The notes under the pieces were generated by a model. That model made no database searches. It was not told where the DNA came from and saw nothing but the letters and a program-made list of their open reading frames with translations. From NCBI GenBank assembly GCA_003024985.2, contig PXIH01S0019570.1: DNA of 10,008 nt; one strand, 5' to 3'. Source of the stretch: Euperipatoides rowelli (Eukaryota > Onychophora > Udeonychophora > Euonychophora > Peripatopsidae). Every line of letters starts with the position of its first letter. Positions within the stretch are counted from its first letter, which is position 1. Shown here in pieces: positions 1 to 8,882 of this stretch. Both the position numbers and the translations under genes were made by a program.

Positions 1-124
1 AAATATTTCGTTCCGGTTACAGTTTCGTTCTCTGAATTTTTAATTATTTCGGTTTGGTTTCTGTTCCGGTTCAGCTTAAAAAAGCGGGTTTTTTTTGGTT
101 TTCGTTTCCGTTCCGGTTCGAGTC
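1..124. repeat. T-rich degenerate repeat with TTCCGGTT units
   Basis: Three copies of GTTCCGGTT (near 10, 63 and 110) sit among related TTTCGGTTTGG and TTCGTTTCCG strings. The pattern is a degenerate simple repeat on a T-rich background. It stops where LINE-like coding sequence begins. GGTTCCGG-type strings occur near the ends of some DNA transposons, but no partner inverted copy is visible here, so I assign no element. Confidence 0.5.
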
Positions 125-1687
125 TCTGATTATAACCTAAAGAAATTAATCTCTTTTGATCTTGATAAATTCGATAAAGAGATATTTCAATTTAATATAA
201 ATTTGAATAATCTTATTGAATTTAATTTTTCAAAATTAAAAAATACAAAATTTTCTGGCTTTGATAGAGTCTCTAATTGTTTATTAATAGGTTGTAAAAA
301 ATATTCATTGCATTTTCTTAATCGATTAGTTTTGTTCTCGTTAAAAAACTTTTATTCCCGATTTATGGAAAACACCAATAATTATCCCTAAAAATAAAAG
401 TAATAATACTAAATTAATTGAAAATTTAGACCTATCTGTAAAACTTCTAATCTTAGTAAATTTGTAGAAAAAATAATTAAATCTTATTTGACGGAATTCC
501 TTGGATATAATGGTTTATTAGCTGGCCATCAACATGGTTATAGACCTAATAAATCCTGTCAAAGAAATCATGAAATTTTTTTTGAATTCATAATTAATGC
601 TAAATAAAACTCTTAAAAGGTAGCTGTTGCATTTTTAGACTTTAGTAAAGCCTTTGACTCTGTAAAACACCATATTATTATTGATAAAATAATTTCATTA
701 AGTATTCCAAATTTTATTATCAATTGGATTAAAGAGTTTCTTTATGATAGAAACTTCTATGTCTCTATTAACGGTAATCTCTCCACAAAAAGGCCTCAAA
801 CAAAAGGTTTACCTCAAGGGACAGTACTAGCTGCAATCCTTTTTAATATCTTTGTACGAGACATTTCACATAATTTAAAATCTGAAATTCTAACATATGC
901 AGATCTAAATTTTTTTAGAATTATTAACAATATTTCTGATGTTACTATATTTCAAAATGATCTAAATTCTCTTTTTTCTTGGTCTGTGGTTAATGAGATC
1001 TCCTTCAATATAGATAAATGTGTTGTTATGAAAATAGGTAATAAGTCTGTAGATTATTCTTTCTCTTTAAACTCTGTTACACTAAAGGAAGTCTTGGTCT
1101 ACAAAGATCTAGGAATTTGGATCAATAGTAAACTAGATTTTTCTTATCATACTAATTTTATCAAAAATAAGATATCTCAAAGATTTGGCTTCCTTAAAAA
1201 TAAATTCAGCAACATTATACCTAATCTTTATAAAACTCATAATATTTACATCAATCCTATTCTAGATTATGGTGCAAAATGGTTCTATCCTAGATATAAA
1301 AAAGACTCTATTAGTCTTGATAAAACTGTAAGAAGTTTTACGAAGAGAATTCTGGGACATAAAAAAATTGAACATAAAAAAAGACACAAAATAATAGGCA
1401 TAATGCCTCCTGGGATTAGAAGGTTAGAGGTGATATAATAAATTATTATAAAATAAATGTTCTTCAAAAAAATTTTAATAATCTTTTTACAATTAATAAC
1501 TTTGCAGGTACCAGGGGACATAAGTTTAAACTCTTTAAAAAAAGATTTAAAACCATACATGGAAACAATTCCTTTTATAATAGGAGTAATAGATGTTTGG
1601 AATAAACTTCCATTTGACATTATAATAGAATCATTCTCCTCTTTCAAACTCAAATTACATAATTATATCTTTGAGAGTTTGTTCTAG
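125..1687 (+). pseudogene. Decayed LINE ORF2 (CR1/jockey-group reverse transcriptase and C-terminal region)
   Basis: This relic encoded the reverse transcriptase of a non-LTR retrotransposon. The N-terminal endonuclease is absent, so the copy is 5'-truncated. The pre-RT region with SGFDRVSNCLLIGCKK lies in frame 2, then a short frame-3 stretch (about 350-427) carries PDLWKTPIIIPK, and frame 2 resumes at 428 with RPI. RT blocks follow: FLDFSKAFD at 632-658, GLPQGTVLAAILFN from 806, and the catalytic box at 896-907. That box reads YADL, so one Asp codon of YADD is missing. Two in-frame stops lie at 605 and 614. After KDLGIWINSKLDF and ILDYGAKWFYP, the frame shifts to frame 1 near 1429 (RGHKFKLFKKRFK) and back to frame 2 near 1586 (VIDVWNKLP), ending at TAG 1685. 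The methionine-initiated reading from 95 begins in the repeat and is not a real start. RT identity is secure; the clade is less so. Confidence 0.93.
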
Positions 1688-2384
1688 GATTGACTAAATC
1701 TTGCTGAGTGGGCTGTTGAGATTGATTAATTGCTTTAAGATAAATAGCTGGTTGAAACTTATAATTTAAAAAAAATAAAACAAAAAGTAGTAAAAAATTA
1801 TAAAGGTAGATAGGGAGAAAGGTAGTAAGAAAAAGTAAGACAGTGTAATAATTGAAGAGGGTTTAAGGAACAATAAAGTAATTTAAATTTTTAACTTCAA
1901 ACTAGATAAAAGTTTTATAATATTAATCTCTGATTATTTTTAATTTCTCTTCTTTGACTTTTGTTTATTTATAGGTTAAACTTTTTCTTGTTTTTGTTTA
2001 ACTATACACTGGATAAATTTTTATACATCTTCCTTAATCTCAATGAAAGCTAATGATTTTCTAATTCATATTTTAATACTTCTTATAAAGAAATTTTTAA
2101 TGCTTTAAAAATTTTGATAATTTTGATTTAATTATCACATTTAAACTCTTTTATATTGTGTATATATCATATATGTATGTTGTAAAATAATATTCTCTAC
2201 AATGCAAAAAAAATAAAATAATTTTATATAATTTGTATAGATTTATGCTTTATTATAGTATCTTATGTATATATTTATTTTAAATAATTCTGTTTTATAT
2301 ATTCTAATTTTTGGTTTACTTAGACATTGTACATTGTACAAGCCATGGCTTTAACAATATTAAATAAAATAAAATAAATGTTTT
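1688..2384 (+). other. 3' UTR and microsatellite tail of the first LINE
   Basis: There is no coding signal in this AT-rich stretch. It follows the LINE stop and ends with a tandem ACATTGT pair, the palindrome GCCATGGC (2342-2349), and an AAATAAAATAAAATAAAT tail near 2361-2379. Short A-rich tandem tails directly after the 3' UTR are typical of CR1/jockey-type LINEs, so I take this as the 3' end of the element starting near 125. Confidence 0.6.
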
Positions 2385-2391
2385 TCATGCA

Positions 2392-2760
2392 GGAAAGATA
2401 ACAAGAGAAAAAGGCCAAGGTACCATTTCCTTTACAGCAGCACGACCTAAAGTAAATGAAGAGTTTACTATTGGATCATGATGAACTTACGCCATAACAG
2501 GAAATTAGCATGAAGATTACTCATTATTACTTAACATTACAGAATTAATCTCTTTGTATGAAAGAAGATCCTTAATATTAGAAAAATATGCCCCATTATT
2601 TCTGGACAGATTTCCAACCTATCAACTTGATAAATGCGGTTTCATCTCAAACCACTTTACAAGAAATCACCACAAATATTTTGTTCCTTTTTCCAGAATG
2701 AAAATATATAGTAATTCAGCCATCCCAATGTTTGTTAAGTCCATTATTAGAAAATTATAA
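2392..2760 (+). pseudogene. C-terminal tail of a second LINE ORF2
   Basis: Frame 1 is readable across this stretch with two adjacent stops near 2479 and one at 2506. From about 2509 it reads like the region after the RT in CR1-type LINEs: HEDYSLLLNITELISLYERR, then a basic stretch, then the closing block FVPFSRMKIYSNSAIPMFVK, ending at TAA 2758. The same closing pattern (N..F..PF...K.Y..S.IP.F.K) ends the LINE at 2905-4061, so the two are related families. The catalytic RT is missing, as expected for a 5'-truncated insertion. The stretch 2392-2508 is in the same frame, but I do not recognise its content (GQGTISFTAARPKV). Confidence 0.7.
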
Positions 2761-2904
2761 TTCAATTTCAACGAGAAAGCAATTAATGAACTCTTTTCTT
2801 CTTTTTTTCTCTGTAAAAAAAAAAAAAAACTATATCCATTTGGGCTAAATTTTTTTATTATTTTTATATAATTACTATCCTTCTTATGAAGTTGTATTTG
2901 TTAA
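2761..2904 (+). other. 3' UTR of the second LINE with a shared block
   Basis: A noncoding AT-rich stretch with a T-rich patch and an A-run near 2816-2829. Just after the run, CTATATCCATTTGGGCTA (2830-2847) resembles CTACATCCTTTGGGGCAA in the 3' UTR of the next LINE at about 4211-4228. Both are followed by a T-run. This supports common ancestry of the two LINE 3' ends. Confidence 0.5.
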
Positions 2905-4061
2905 TATTTTGGTGTTGTTAGTTCATTATTAATACCAGAATTAAGTCCTTTTGTTGATCGCCAACAATTTGGTGGAATAAGAGGTAGATCCATAGGTCAA
3001 TATATGGTCCAATATATTGACAGTGTATTAAGAGGTTTGGAGATCAATAATATGGTAGCCACAAGCATCATATCTGATTTTGATAAAGCTTTTAACTTTG
3101 TTATCACGGTTTGTTTATTGAGGCTTCGATTGACATGTCAATATCCCCTGGCTTGATTAAATAGTTGACATCATTTATAATGAACAGAAATCAAGTGATT
3201 AAACTGCCAATGTCTGGTAAAAAGATATCTTATCAGTGCACGAATGGAGTTCCTCAGGGTTCTGTTCTGAGTGGAATTATTTTTATAGTTACGACTAATT
3301 TAATAGCTAACAATATTGATCTAAGATTTAAGTTCATAGATGACAAGTCGATATTATGTCTAAGTAGAATTGAAGAGATTAAGGAGTTAACTAAAAACAC
3401 ATTGTTATCAATAGAAAATGACTATTAAATGCGGTATGAGTTTAAATAAGAATAAAACATTCGTTATGATCCAAAATTTTACAAGAAATGAGATTGATAT
3501 GAATTTAGAAATAAGTAATTTTAATATTAATATAGTAAATAATGCTAACATTTTTGGTATTGATATCCAGAGAAACTTCAAATGGGATATAAACATAGCT
3601 AATATCATCAAAAAGGTACAAAAGAGAATTTATTTGATATATAAACTAAAAAGATTAAATGCGAATCTTTCTACCCTAAAATCAGTATATATTACTTATA
3701 TCAGACCATGTAGAGAACATGCATCTTATATTTGGCACTTTGCCTTTACAAAGAAACAGTCTACTGATATTGAACTCTTAAAAAAATATCATTAAAATAA
3801 TTTTGGGTAATAAATATATCTGTTATAGTGAATCTCTAGTCAAGTTGAACTTGCTATCATTGAGATAGAGAAAAATTGCCAGTTATGTTTGCAAAAAAGC
3901 CTTTTAATAATTTTGAAAATTTTGCACCAACAAAAAGGAATTTAAACCTAATATCTACAAGGAATTCTGATAATTTTTTTCTACCATTCATTAATACTAA
4001 GAGATACATGTCCTCTTCAATTCCTGCCTTCAGTAAATTAATGAATAGAATCAATTTATAA
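2905..4061 (+). pseudogene. Decayed LINE ORF2 reverse transcriptase with FIDD box
   Basis: This is a non-LTR reverse transcriptase of the type with the QFGG...RS motif upstream of the first catalytic block. In order: PELSPFVDRQQFGGIRGRS (frame 1, from 2935), ISDFDKAFNF with the first catalytic Asp (3070-3099), a shift near 3103 to frame 3, a TAG at 3162 where families usually have Trp, NGVPQGSVLSG from 3243, and FIDD at 3333-3344 in place of the usual YVDD or YADD. The frame then shifts to frame 1 near 3425 (KCGMSLNKNKT, FGIDIQRNFKWD, YITYIRPCREHASYIW). It goes to frame 2 near 3791 (IILGNKYICYSESLVKLNLL, stop at about 3867) and to frame 3 near 3890, closing with LPFINTKRYMSSSIPAFSKL before TAA 4059. 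The endonuclease and first RT motifs are absent. This is a dead copy in the CR1/L2/jockey supergroup; the exact family is not determined. Confidence 0.92.
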
Positions 4062-4287
4062 TATATTATAATATTATTGCCTATACTATTTAACTTGAAT
4101 GGATAGTTAGATATGTGTTATTGTTTTTCTTTCTTTCTTTATTTTGTTTCTATTATATCATAGATTGATTTTGTATATATATTTAATTATTTAAAATATT
4201 GTATAAATAGCTACATCCTTTGGGGCAAGGGTATTTTTTTTAATTAAATTCAATGTATATTATTTTAGTTCATACAATAAACCTATT
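4062..4287 (+). other. 3' UTR of the FIDD LINE
   Basis: AT-rich noncoding sequence between the LINE stop and its microsatellite tail. It contains TTTCTTTCTTTCTTT near 4126-4140 and the block CTACATCCTTTGGGGCAA at 4211-4228, shared with the second LINE's 3' UTR. An AATAAA lies at about 4276, just before the tail. Confidence 0.6.
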
Positions 4288-4312
4288 TAATAATAATAAT
4301 AATAATAATAAA
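4288..4312. repeat. (TAA)n microsatellite tail of the FIDD LINE
   Basis: Eight tandem TAA units follow CAATAAACCTATT. A short tandem repeat abutting a LINE 3' UTR is the expected 3' terminus of CR1/L2-type elements and marks the end of the insertion. Recognisable copia sequence starts about a dozen bases later. Confidence 0.85.
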
Positions 4313-4324
4313 GTATAGAGTATA

Positions 4325-4482
4325 ATATAAGCAGGATGAACAGGATAAGGGCAATAATGGTGCCAAAGGCCTGTCAGAAATGGGGGATCAACTATATCAA
4401 GACCTTCACACCAGTGGTCAAACACTCAACTATATGAGGACTGTTAACCATAACAGCCAAGTGAAAACTCATTGCTCAGCAG
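4325..4482 (+). pseudogene. Ty1/copia pol fragment, part 1 (start of reverse transcriptase)
   Basis: Frame 1 from about 4348 gives CQKWGINYIKTFTPVVKHST. This matches the start of the copia reverse transcriptase, where families read roughly K-G-x-Q-x(3)-Y-x(2)-TF-(A/S)PVV-K. Two in-frame TGA codons (4435 and 4462) interrupt it. The reading continues to LIAQ and then stops abruptly at the hAT terminus. The expected continuation, with the catalytic-block Asp, is found again beyond 5782. The part upstream of 4340 (KQDEQDK in another frame) may also belong to it. The copia integrase and gag regions are absent. Confidence 0.75.
4475..4482. repeat. Left target-site duplication of the hAT insertion
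   Basis: CTCAGCAG here compares with CTCGGCAT at 5782-5789, matching at 6 of 8 positions. Eight bases is the hAT target length. In this copy the duplicated bases belong to copia coding sequence, which makes the assignment more credible than the 6/8 match alone. Confidence 0.55.
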
Positions 4483-4494
4483 TAAGGTTGCCAA
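4483..4494 (+). repeat. Left terminal inverted repeat of the hAT-like element
   Basis: TAAGGTTGCCAA is the inverse of the right terminus TTGGCAACCCTA, with a single mismatch at the third position. TA(G)GGTTGCC-type ends are compatible with hAT termini. Confidence 0.7.
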
Positions 4495-4936
4495 TACTAT
4501 CATTTTGACCGGAAGATTTTGGGTTTAGCGACCATTCTTCGGGTTTGTTGATTTGGGTGGATTGTTGGTGGGTGTTAGTCGCCCAGAATCCAGTAAATGG
4601 GGAATTCCATGTAATAATAGAATGCATTATACCTTTTGTTTTTTGTCAGTGCCGCCGAACCTGTGGACCGCTTCTGTTTTACAGGAGCACCTAAAAGCGA
4701 GCATCACGATGTGTCAATGTCTCATTTTACCACGTTTTTAACATCTGCACATCTATTTCAGTCATATATGCCAAATGGCTGGAAATAGCTCAAAATTATC
4801 AAAATCGATAATAGTTTTAAAAGATAAAAGTATCACAGAAGAGCATCTTCTTAATTGATTGTACGTCACATGCATAGGTAGGACTAAAAATTGTACACTT
4901 AATTGGTAAATAAATAATATTCATTAAATTATTTTA

Positions 4937-5339
<403 letters not shown>

Positions 5340-5431
5340 GGGAGGAAGAACAAGAAGAAAAAAAATCCCTCACATATAGGATAAAAGTAGTTTGACTTTT
5401 AAGTCCTTATCTAAACTAACTAACTGATAAA

Positions 5432-5575
5432 ATGTCAGATTCAGAACATCAAAAAGGAGCCAAAAAGTAAAAATATTATTTTGCTTCATTCAATGACGAG
5501 TGGTTAACTAGAAAGGAATATAAAAACTGGTTACAAAAAAGAGCAGAAGTCTTTAGTAATGAGGGCTCAAAGTGA
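5432..5575 (+). pseudogene. Truncated hAT transposase N-terminus
   Basis: From ATG 5432 the frame reads MSDSEHQKGAKK, then TAA at 5468, then continues in the same frame with KYYFASFNDEWLTRKEYKNW to TGA 5573. An acidic or Ser-rich start, a basic patch and F-N-x-EWL-x(4)-Y-x-x-WL are what hAT transposases carry just before their BED/TTF-type zinc finger. The finger itself (C-x-x-C...H) and the remaining roughly 500-600 residues are missing. The fragment lies between the nested LINE and the right TIR, as expected for the first coding piece of an internally deleted element. The family assignment rests on this short pattern plus the flanking TIRs and duplication; the fragment alone would be weak evidence. 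Confidence 0.6.
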
Positions 5576-5769
5576 CAAAAAAATACAATTTTAAAAAATA
5601 ATGTTTAGTTTTGTCTAAAAAATTATGTTTCAAAATATGTCAATTTGTTTAATAAAACTTGTAATTTTCAAAGAGTAGTTATTACCTTTTAGTGTTGTTT
5701 TCATTTTTCCACACCCTACTTTTTCTCCACATGAAAACTATTTTTCTTCGGGTCAGCATCGTCGCAATG

Positions 5770-5781
5770 TTGGCAACCCTA
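5770..5781 (-). repeat. Right terminal inverted repeat of the hAT-like element
   Basis: TTGGCAACCCTA is the reverse complement of TAGGGTTGCCAA and matches the left end at 11 of 12 bases. Copia coding sequence resumes immediately outside it. Confidence 0.7.
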
Positions 5782-6150
5782 CTCGGCATTATGACATTTT
5801 TTCTGCTTTTTTTATATGGGAAATTAGAGGAACAATATACATGAAGGGACCAGAAGGACCAGGGCCAAATTCTAAATTTGTTATCATCTCAACAAAGCAA
5901 TTTATGACCTTGATCAGGCAGCTAGAAGCCAGAAAGTAGAATTCACAATAATCTTACAAAAACTGGGCTGGTATTGGAAGAAGAGACATATCTCTATTCA
6001 AAAGAAAAAAAAAGGAAGAAAACTACATGTATATCCTTGTACACATGGATGATATCCTAATGGTAAGCAACTCCAACACTTAATACAGTAATTAATAAAT
6101 GTCTTAGAAACAGAATACCAAATTAAAGATCTTGTTTTTAAAACAAAATA
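5782..6150 (+). pseudogene. Ty1/copia pol fragment, part 2 (reverse transcriptase core)
   Basis: This continues the fragment at 4325-4482. The catalytic-block Asp with FSAF (frame 3, from 5793) is followed by TIYMKGPEGPGPNSKFV. Then frame 2 gives HLNKAIYDLDQAARS (families have the block NKAIYGLKQA). Frame 1 gives YLYSKEK near 5989, and frame 3, after an A-run slip near 6010, gives NYMYILVHMDDILMVSN. Thus the copia YVDD box reads HMDD here, keeping both Asp. A final LETEYQIKDL lies at 6104-6133 in frame 2. RNase H and the LTRs are not seen. The first eight bases are the right copy of the hAT target duplication. At least four frame changes make this a dead copy. Confidence 0.88.
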
Positions 6151-6280
6151 AAAAATTGTAGCCTACTTGTTTTTTTTTATAATTTACAGCTATTTAAAAG
6201 AAAATGTAATATTCACTACTCTCTCATTCACAAAGAATGGTTCCCATGGCATTGAATAAGAATCAACAAGTGTTAAAAAT

Positions 6281-8219
6281 ATGAAAAATGAAACAAAAAA
6301 TCAAAAAATAAACACATACAGGGGAACGGAAGATGCTGATTATGACCCTGCTATGGATTTGCTTCCAGATGATTCCTCCATTTCCGATTGGCAAGACACT
6401 CAATCGGATTTAGAAAATATACCTCATCCTACAATCTCTTTGAACTTACTTAAACAAAAACCATCATCTAGTTTAAATTTTGCTGGGTCTGCTGTTTCTC
6501 TGGGCTTATTTGATTCAGAAACATTAAATAGTGAAAGTGGGGCTGTTATTTTTCTACTGTCTGAATAGGAACCTTTAAACAGGGAAGAAAATGCAAGACA
6601 AGGAAAAGAAAATGCAACAATCTAAACAGAAAATACAGCATGAGAAGGAAATATCTAAACACAAAGTACGACCTGCTTGTGCTGCTGATTGTAAGAAAAA
6701 GTGTACATAAAAATTTTTGGACCATAACCAGCAAGATTTAAATAGTCGGTTTTGAGCTCTTTCATTTACTGAAAGACAACTATTTCTTTCAAATAGTGTA
6801 GAGCAAAAGGAACATTGTGTCACACATGTCGTACAGAATCTCACAGGAAAATAACCTTTTTCTATTTTTTACTTGGCTGCAATGAAGAACCTATTTCTGC
6901 TTGCAAGATATTTTTCTTAACAACACTTGGGTTCATCAGCCAAAATAACAGCATGGTGTATGATGCAATTACATAAACAGATATTAGTATTCTGGGATCA
7001 AAACTTGATTTGTGAGGTCAATCTCAAGCACACAACATTTGACAGAAAATCAATTTGTGAAGATGTAGAAAAATACAATCCTACTATTTCACATTACAGA
7101 AGACAACATGCGCCATACAGAAAACACTCACCTTCTGGTGTAACTATCATGTCAATGTATAATAACGTCATCAAAAATAAAATTAAAATATGCTCATATG
7201 AAGTCTACAGAAAAGTTGTTAATGAAATGAACATTTCCTTTACTAAATTAGAAGTAAGATAATGTGAAGAAATGGAAGAAAAGTGTGAAAACTGCATTGA
7301 ATGGTCAAATAAAAAACAAAGAGCTAAAGAAACCCAAAGAGAATATTCCAAGCATAGTGTAACTGTGTCCACTAGAAAACTGGAACATAATGTCCACATG
7401 CAAAAGGTAATTATGTAACCAAGAATGGAAACTTTTAAATCAGTTTTATTTACAAGTTGAATTATGGCTTTCAATGAGAGCTTTGTCCCTGTTGGGGAAA
7501 AGGCAATTCATAAGACATTTGCAGCAATATGGCACAAAGCCATTATAGGTAGGAAAAAGAAGATATCGTAAACTGTTTTCATGCCTTTTTTCTTGAAATA
7601 CAGAAATGCAACTAATTTTACTTTGTGGTTAGACAAATGTACTGGACAGAATAAAAATTGGTGTCTGTTTCCCTATTTGGTATATATTGTAAATTTGGAC
7701 GATATAGCAGCCATATCAACATACATACATTATTTTGAACCTGGACATACTTTTATGTCAGCAGACAGTTTTCATCACCAAGTTGAATTACCTATGAAAA
7801 AAAATAAACAATTTATGACTTTAATAATTTTCAATGATATTTTCAACAAGCCAAATTGAAAGCAACTGATAAATCAATGCAAATAGAAGACTTTTTTTGA
7901 TTGGGCTGATAACCGTTTTTTCAACAAAATACAAAATGTTGAACCTCGACCATATGGTATATGTAAAGGCAACTAGTGGCAGCTATTTTTCCAATATAAG
8001 AAACAATTTTAATTATGAATTTAAAGAACTGAACTATTTAAAGGCTAATATTATGAAGGCAAAAAAAATTGAAATACCAATTTCAAGAAAAATCCCTAGA
8101 GGCATTACAAATGAAAGAAACGAAATATTCTCACAAAACTTAAAAATATAATACCAGTTAATAGGCGAAAATTTTGGGAAGAGATTCCAGTTACAGTTCC
8201 TGAAACTAGCATAGAGTAA
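6281..8219 (+). pseudogene. Broken copy of a multicopy invertebrate protein family (GQN motif, DUF7869-like, unknown function)
   Basis: About 645 codons can be followed in one direction with no intron-sized gaps. The N-terminus is acidic (DADYDPAMDLLPDDSSISDW, frame 2). After the stop at 6566 the reading moves to frame 3: a Lys/Gln-rich stretch, RPACAADCKKKC (6669-6704), TAA 6708, and TGA 6753 where a Trp is expected. Frame 2 then gives FYFLLGCNEEPISACKIFFL and TTLGF (6863-6934). Frame 3 resumes with SHYRRQHAPYRKHSP, VYRKVVNEMNISF, the Cys cluster CEEMEEKCENC (7263-7295), stops at 7260, 7416, 7458 and 7569, then WLDKCTGQNKNW (7626-7661) and GHTFMSADSFHHQVE (7743-7787). Short frame-2, frame-3 and frame-1 pieces follow, and the last frame-3 block is IIPVNRRKFWEEIP, ending at TAA 8217. 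From memory this motif order matches uncharacterised multicopy proteins of arthropods and cnidarians. The Pfam name is unverified and biochemical function is unknown. The late D and E residues would suit a DDE-type nuclease, which is inference only. Confidence 0.72.
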
Positions 8220-8882
8220 ATTTGGATTTACTGCTTTTAATTATATGATTAGGATGGGTGGTCATATGTTAATGGGAAATTAAAAAAATGTCATTTTATG
8301 TTATATGTATAGCATATTAAAATAAAATAAAAGTTTATTGCAAAATGTTATTAGAAGCAAATTATAGCTAATGAGTAAAATTAAAGAAGGAAATTACAAT
8401 ATTTTTTTGTGCTTTATTTACCTAAATAAAATCTAAAAATAATATATTATTGACATTTTATTTCAATACTTAAAATAATACAAGTAGATAACAGTTTATA
8501 ACTGTAAATTATTTAGATTAAGCCTATCATTTACGCAGAAAATTATACATATTGAAAGATAGGGTCTTATTGTAAAGTATTATTATGTATTTTTATAACA
8601 AAGAAACAAAGCAAAAAGGCCCTAACTGAAATTGTGTCTTAAGTACTTAATATTCTTCAACAAACAATTTATTATATAATAAATGTTACTCTCTCATTTA
8701 TTCAGAAAAAAAATTTTTTTTTGAATTTATTGAATTAAGACTTTTTTTTTCAGGTCCGCTTAACATAAAATGCATTTTCTCTGTTTCTGGGAAACTTACT
8801 TATTATTTAAGGTAAAAATGATTATAGTTTAACTTGAATAAACATAATTATTATTGAAACAAATTCACACTATATCCGCAGA
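8220..8882. other. AT-rich noncoding stretch after the unknown-family gene
   Basis: No coding signal is visible here. Two overlapping AATAAA signals at 8321-8331 lie about 100 bases after the final stop and could be that gene's polyadenylation signal. A short palindrome, ACAGTTTATAACTGT, lies at 8491-8505. Runs of T precede CAGGT at 8742-8755. Nothing else is recognised. Confidence 0.6.
8321..8331 (+). promoter_or_regulatory. Candidate polyadenylation signals (two overlapping AATAAA)
   Basis: AATAAAATAAA occurs about 100 bases downstream of the last stop of the 6281-8219 gene and is followed by AAGTTTATTG. The position suits a 3' end signal, but in such AT-rich DNA the hexamer is common by chance. 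Confidence 0.3.

Noticed and set aside
95-124. Methionine start with MVFVSVPVRV as the beginning of the first LINE protein
   Set aside because: These codons lie in the T-rich repeat. LINE-like sequence begins only near 125, so the start is an accident of the frame.
1285-1653. 122-codon minus-strand open frame
   Set aside because: It is antisense to the well-supported LINE C-terminal region and has no recognisable domain; hydrophobic content follows from AT richness.
4553-4741. 62-codon plus-strand open frame in the hAT left region
   Set aside because: No recognisable motif, and it lies in the noncoding leader of the transposon.
6575-6844. Cys/Phe-rich minus-strand frame
   Set aside because: It is antisense to the Lys/Gln-rich and Cys-containing part of the unknown-family gene, whose motifs are clear on the plus strand.
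7205-7474. Minus-strand frame with apparent membrane-like segment
   Set aside because: It is a shadow of the plus-strand gene; hydrophobicity arises from antisense of Lys/Glu-rich codons.
8491-8505. Palindrome ACAGTTTATAACTGT as an operator or TIR
   Set aside because: Single six-base-arm hairpin with no partner copy; expected by chance in AT-rich DNA.
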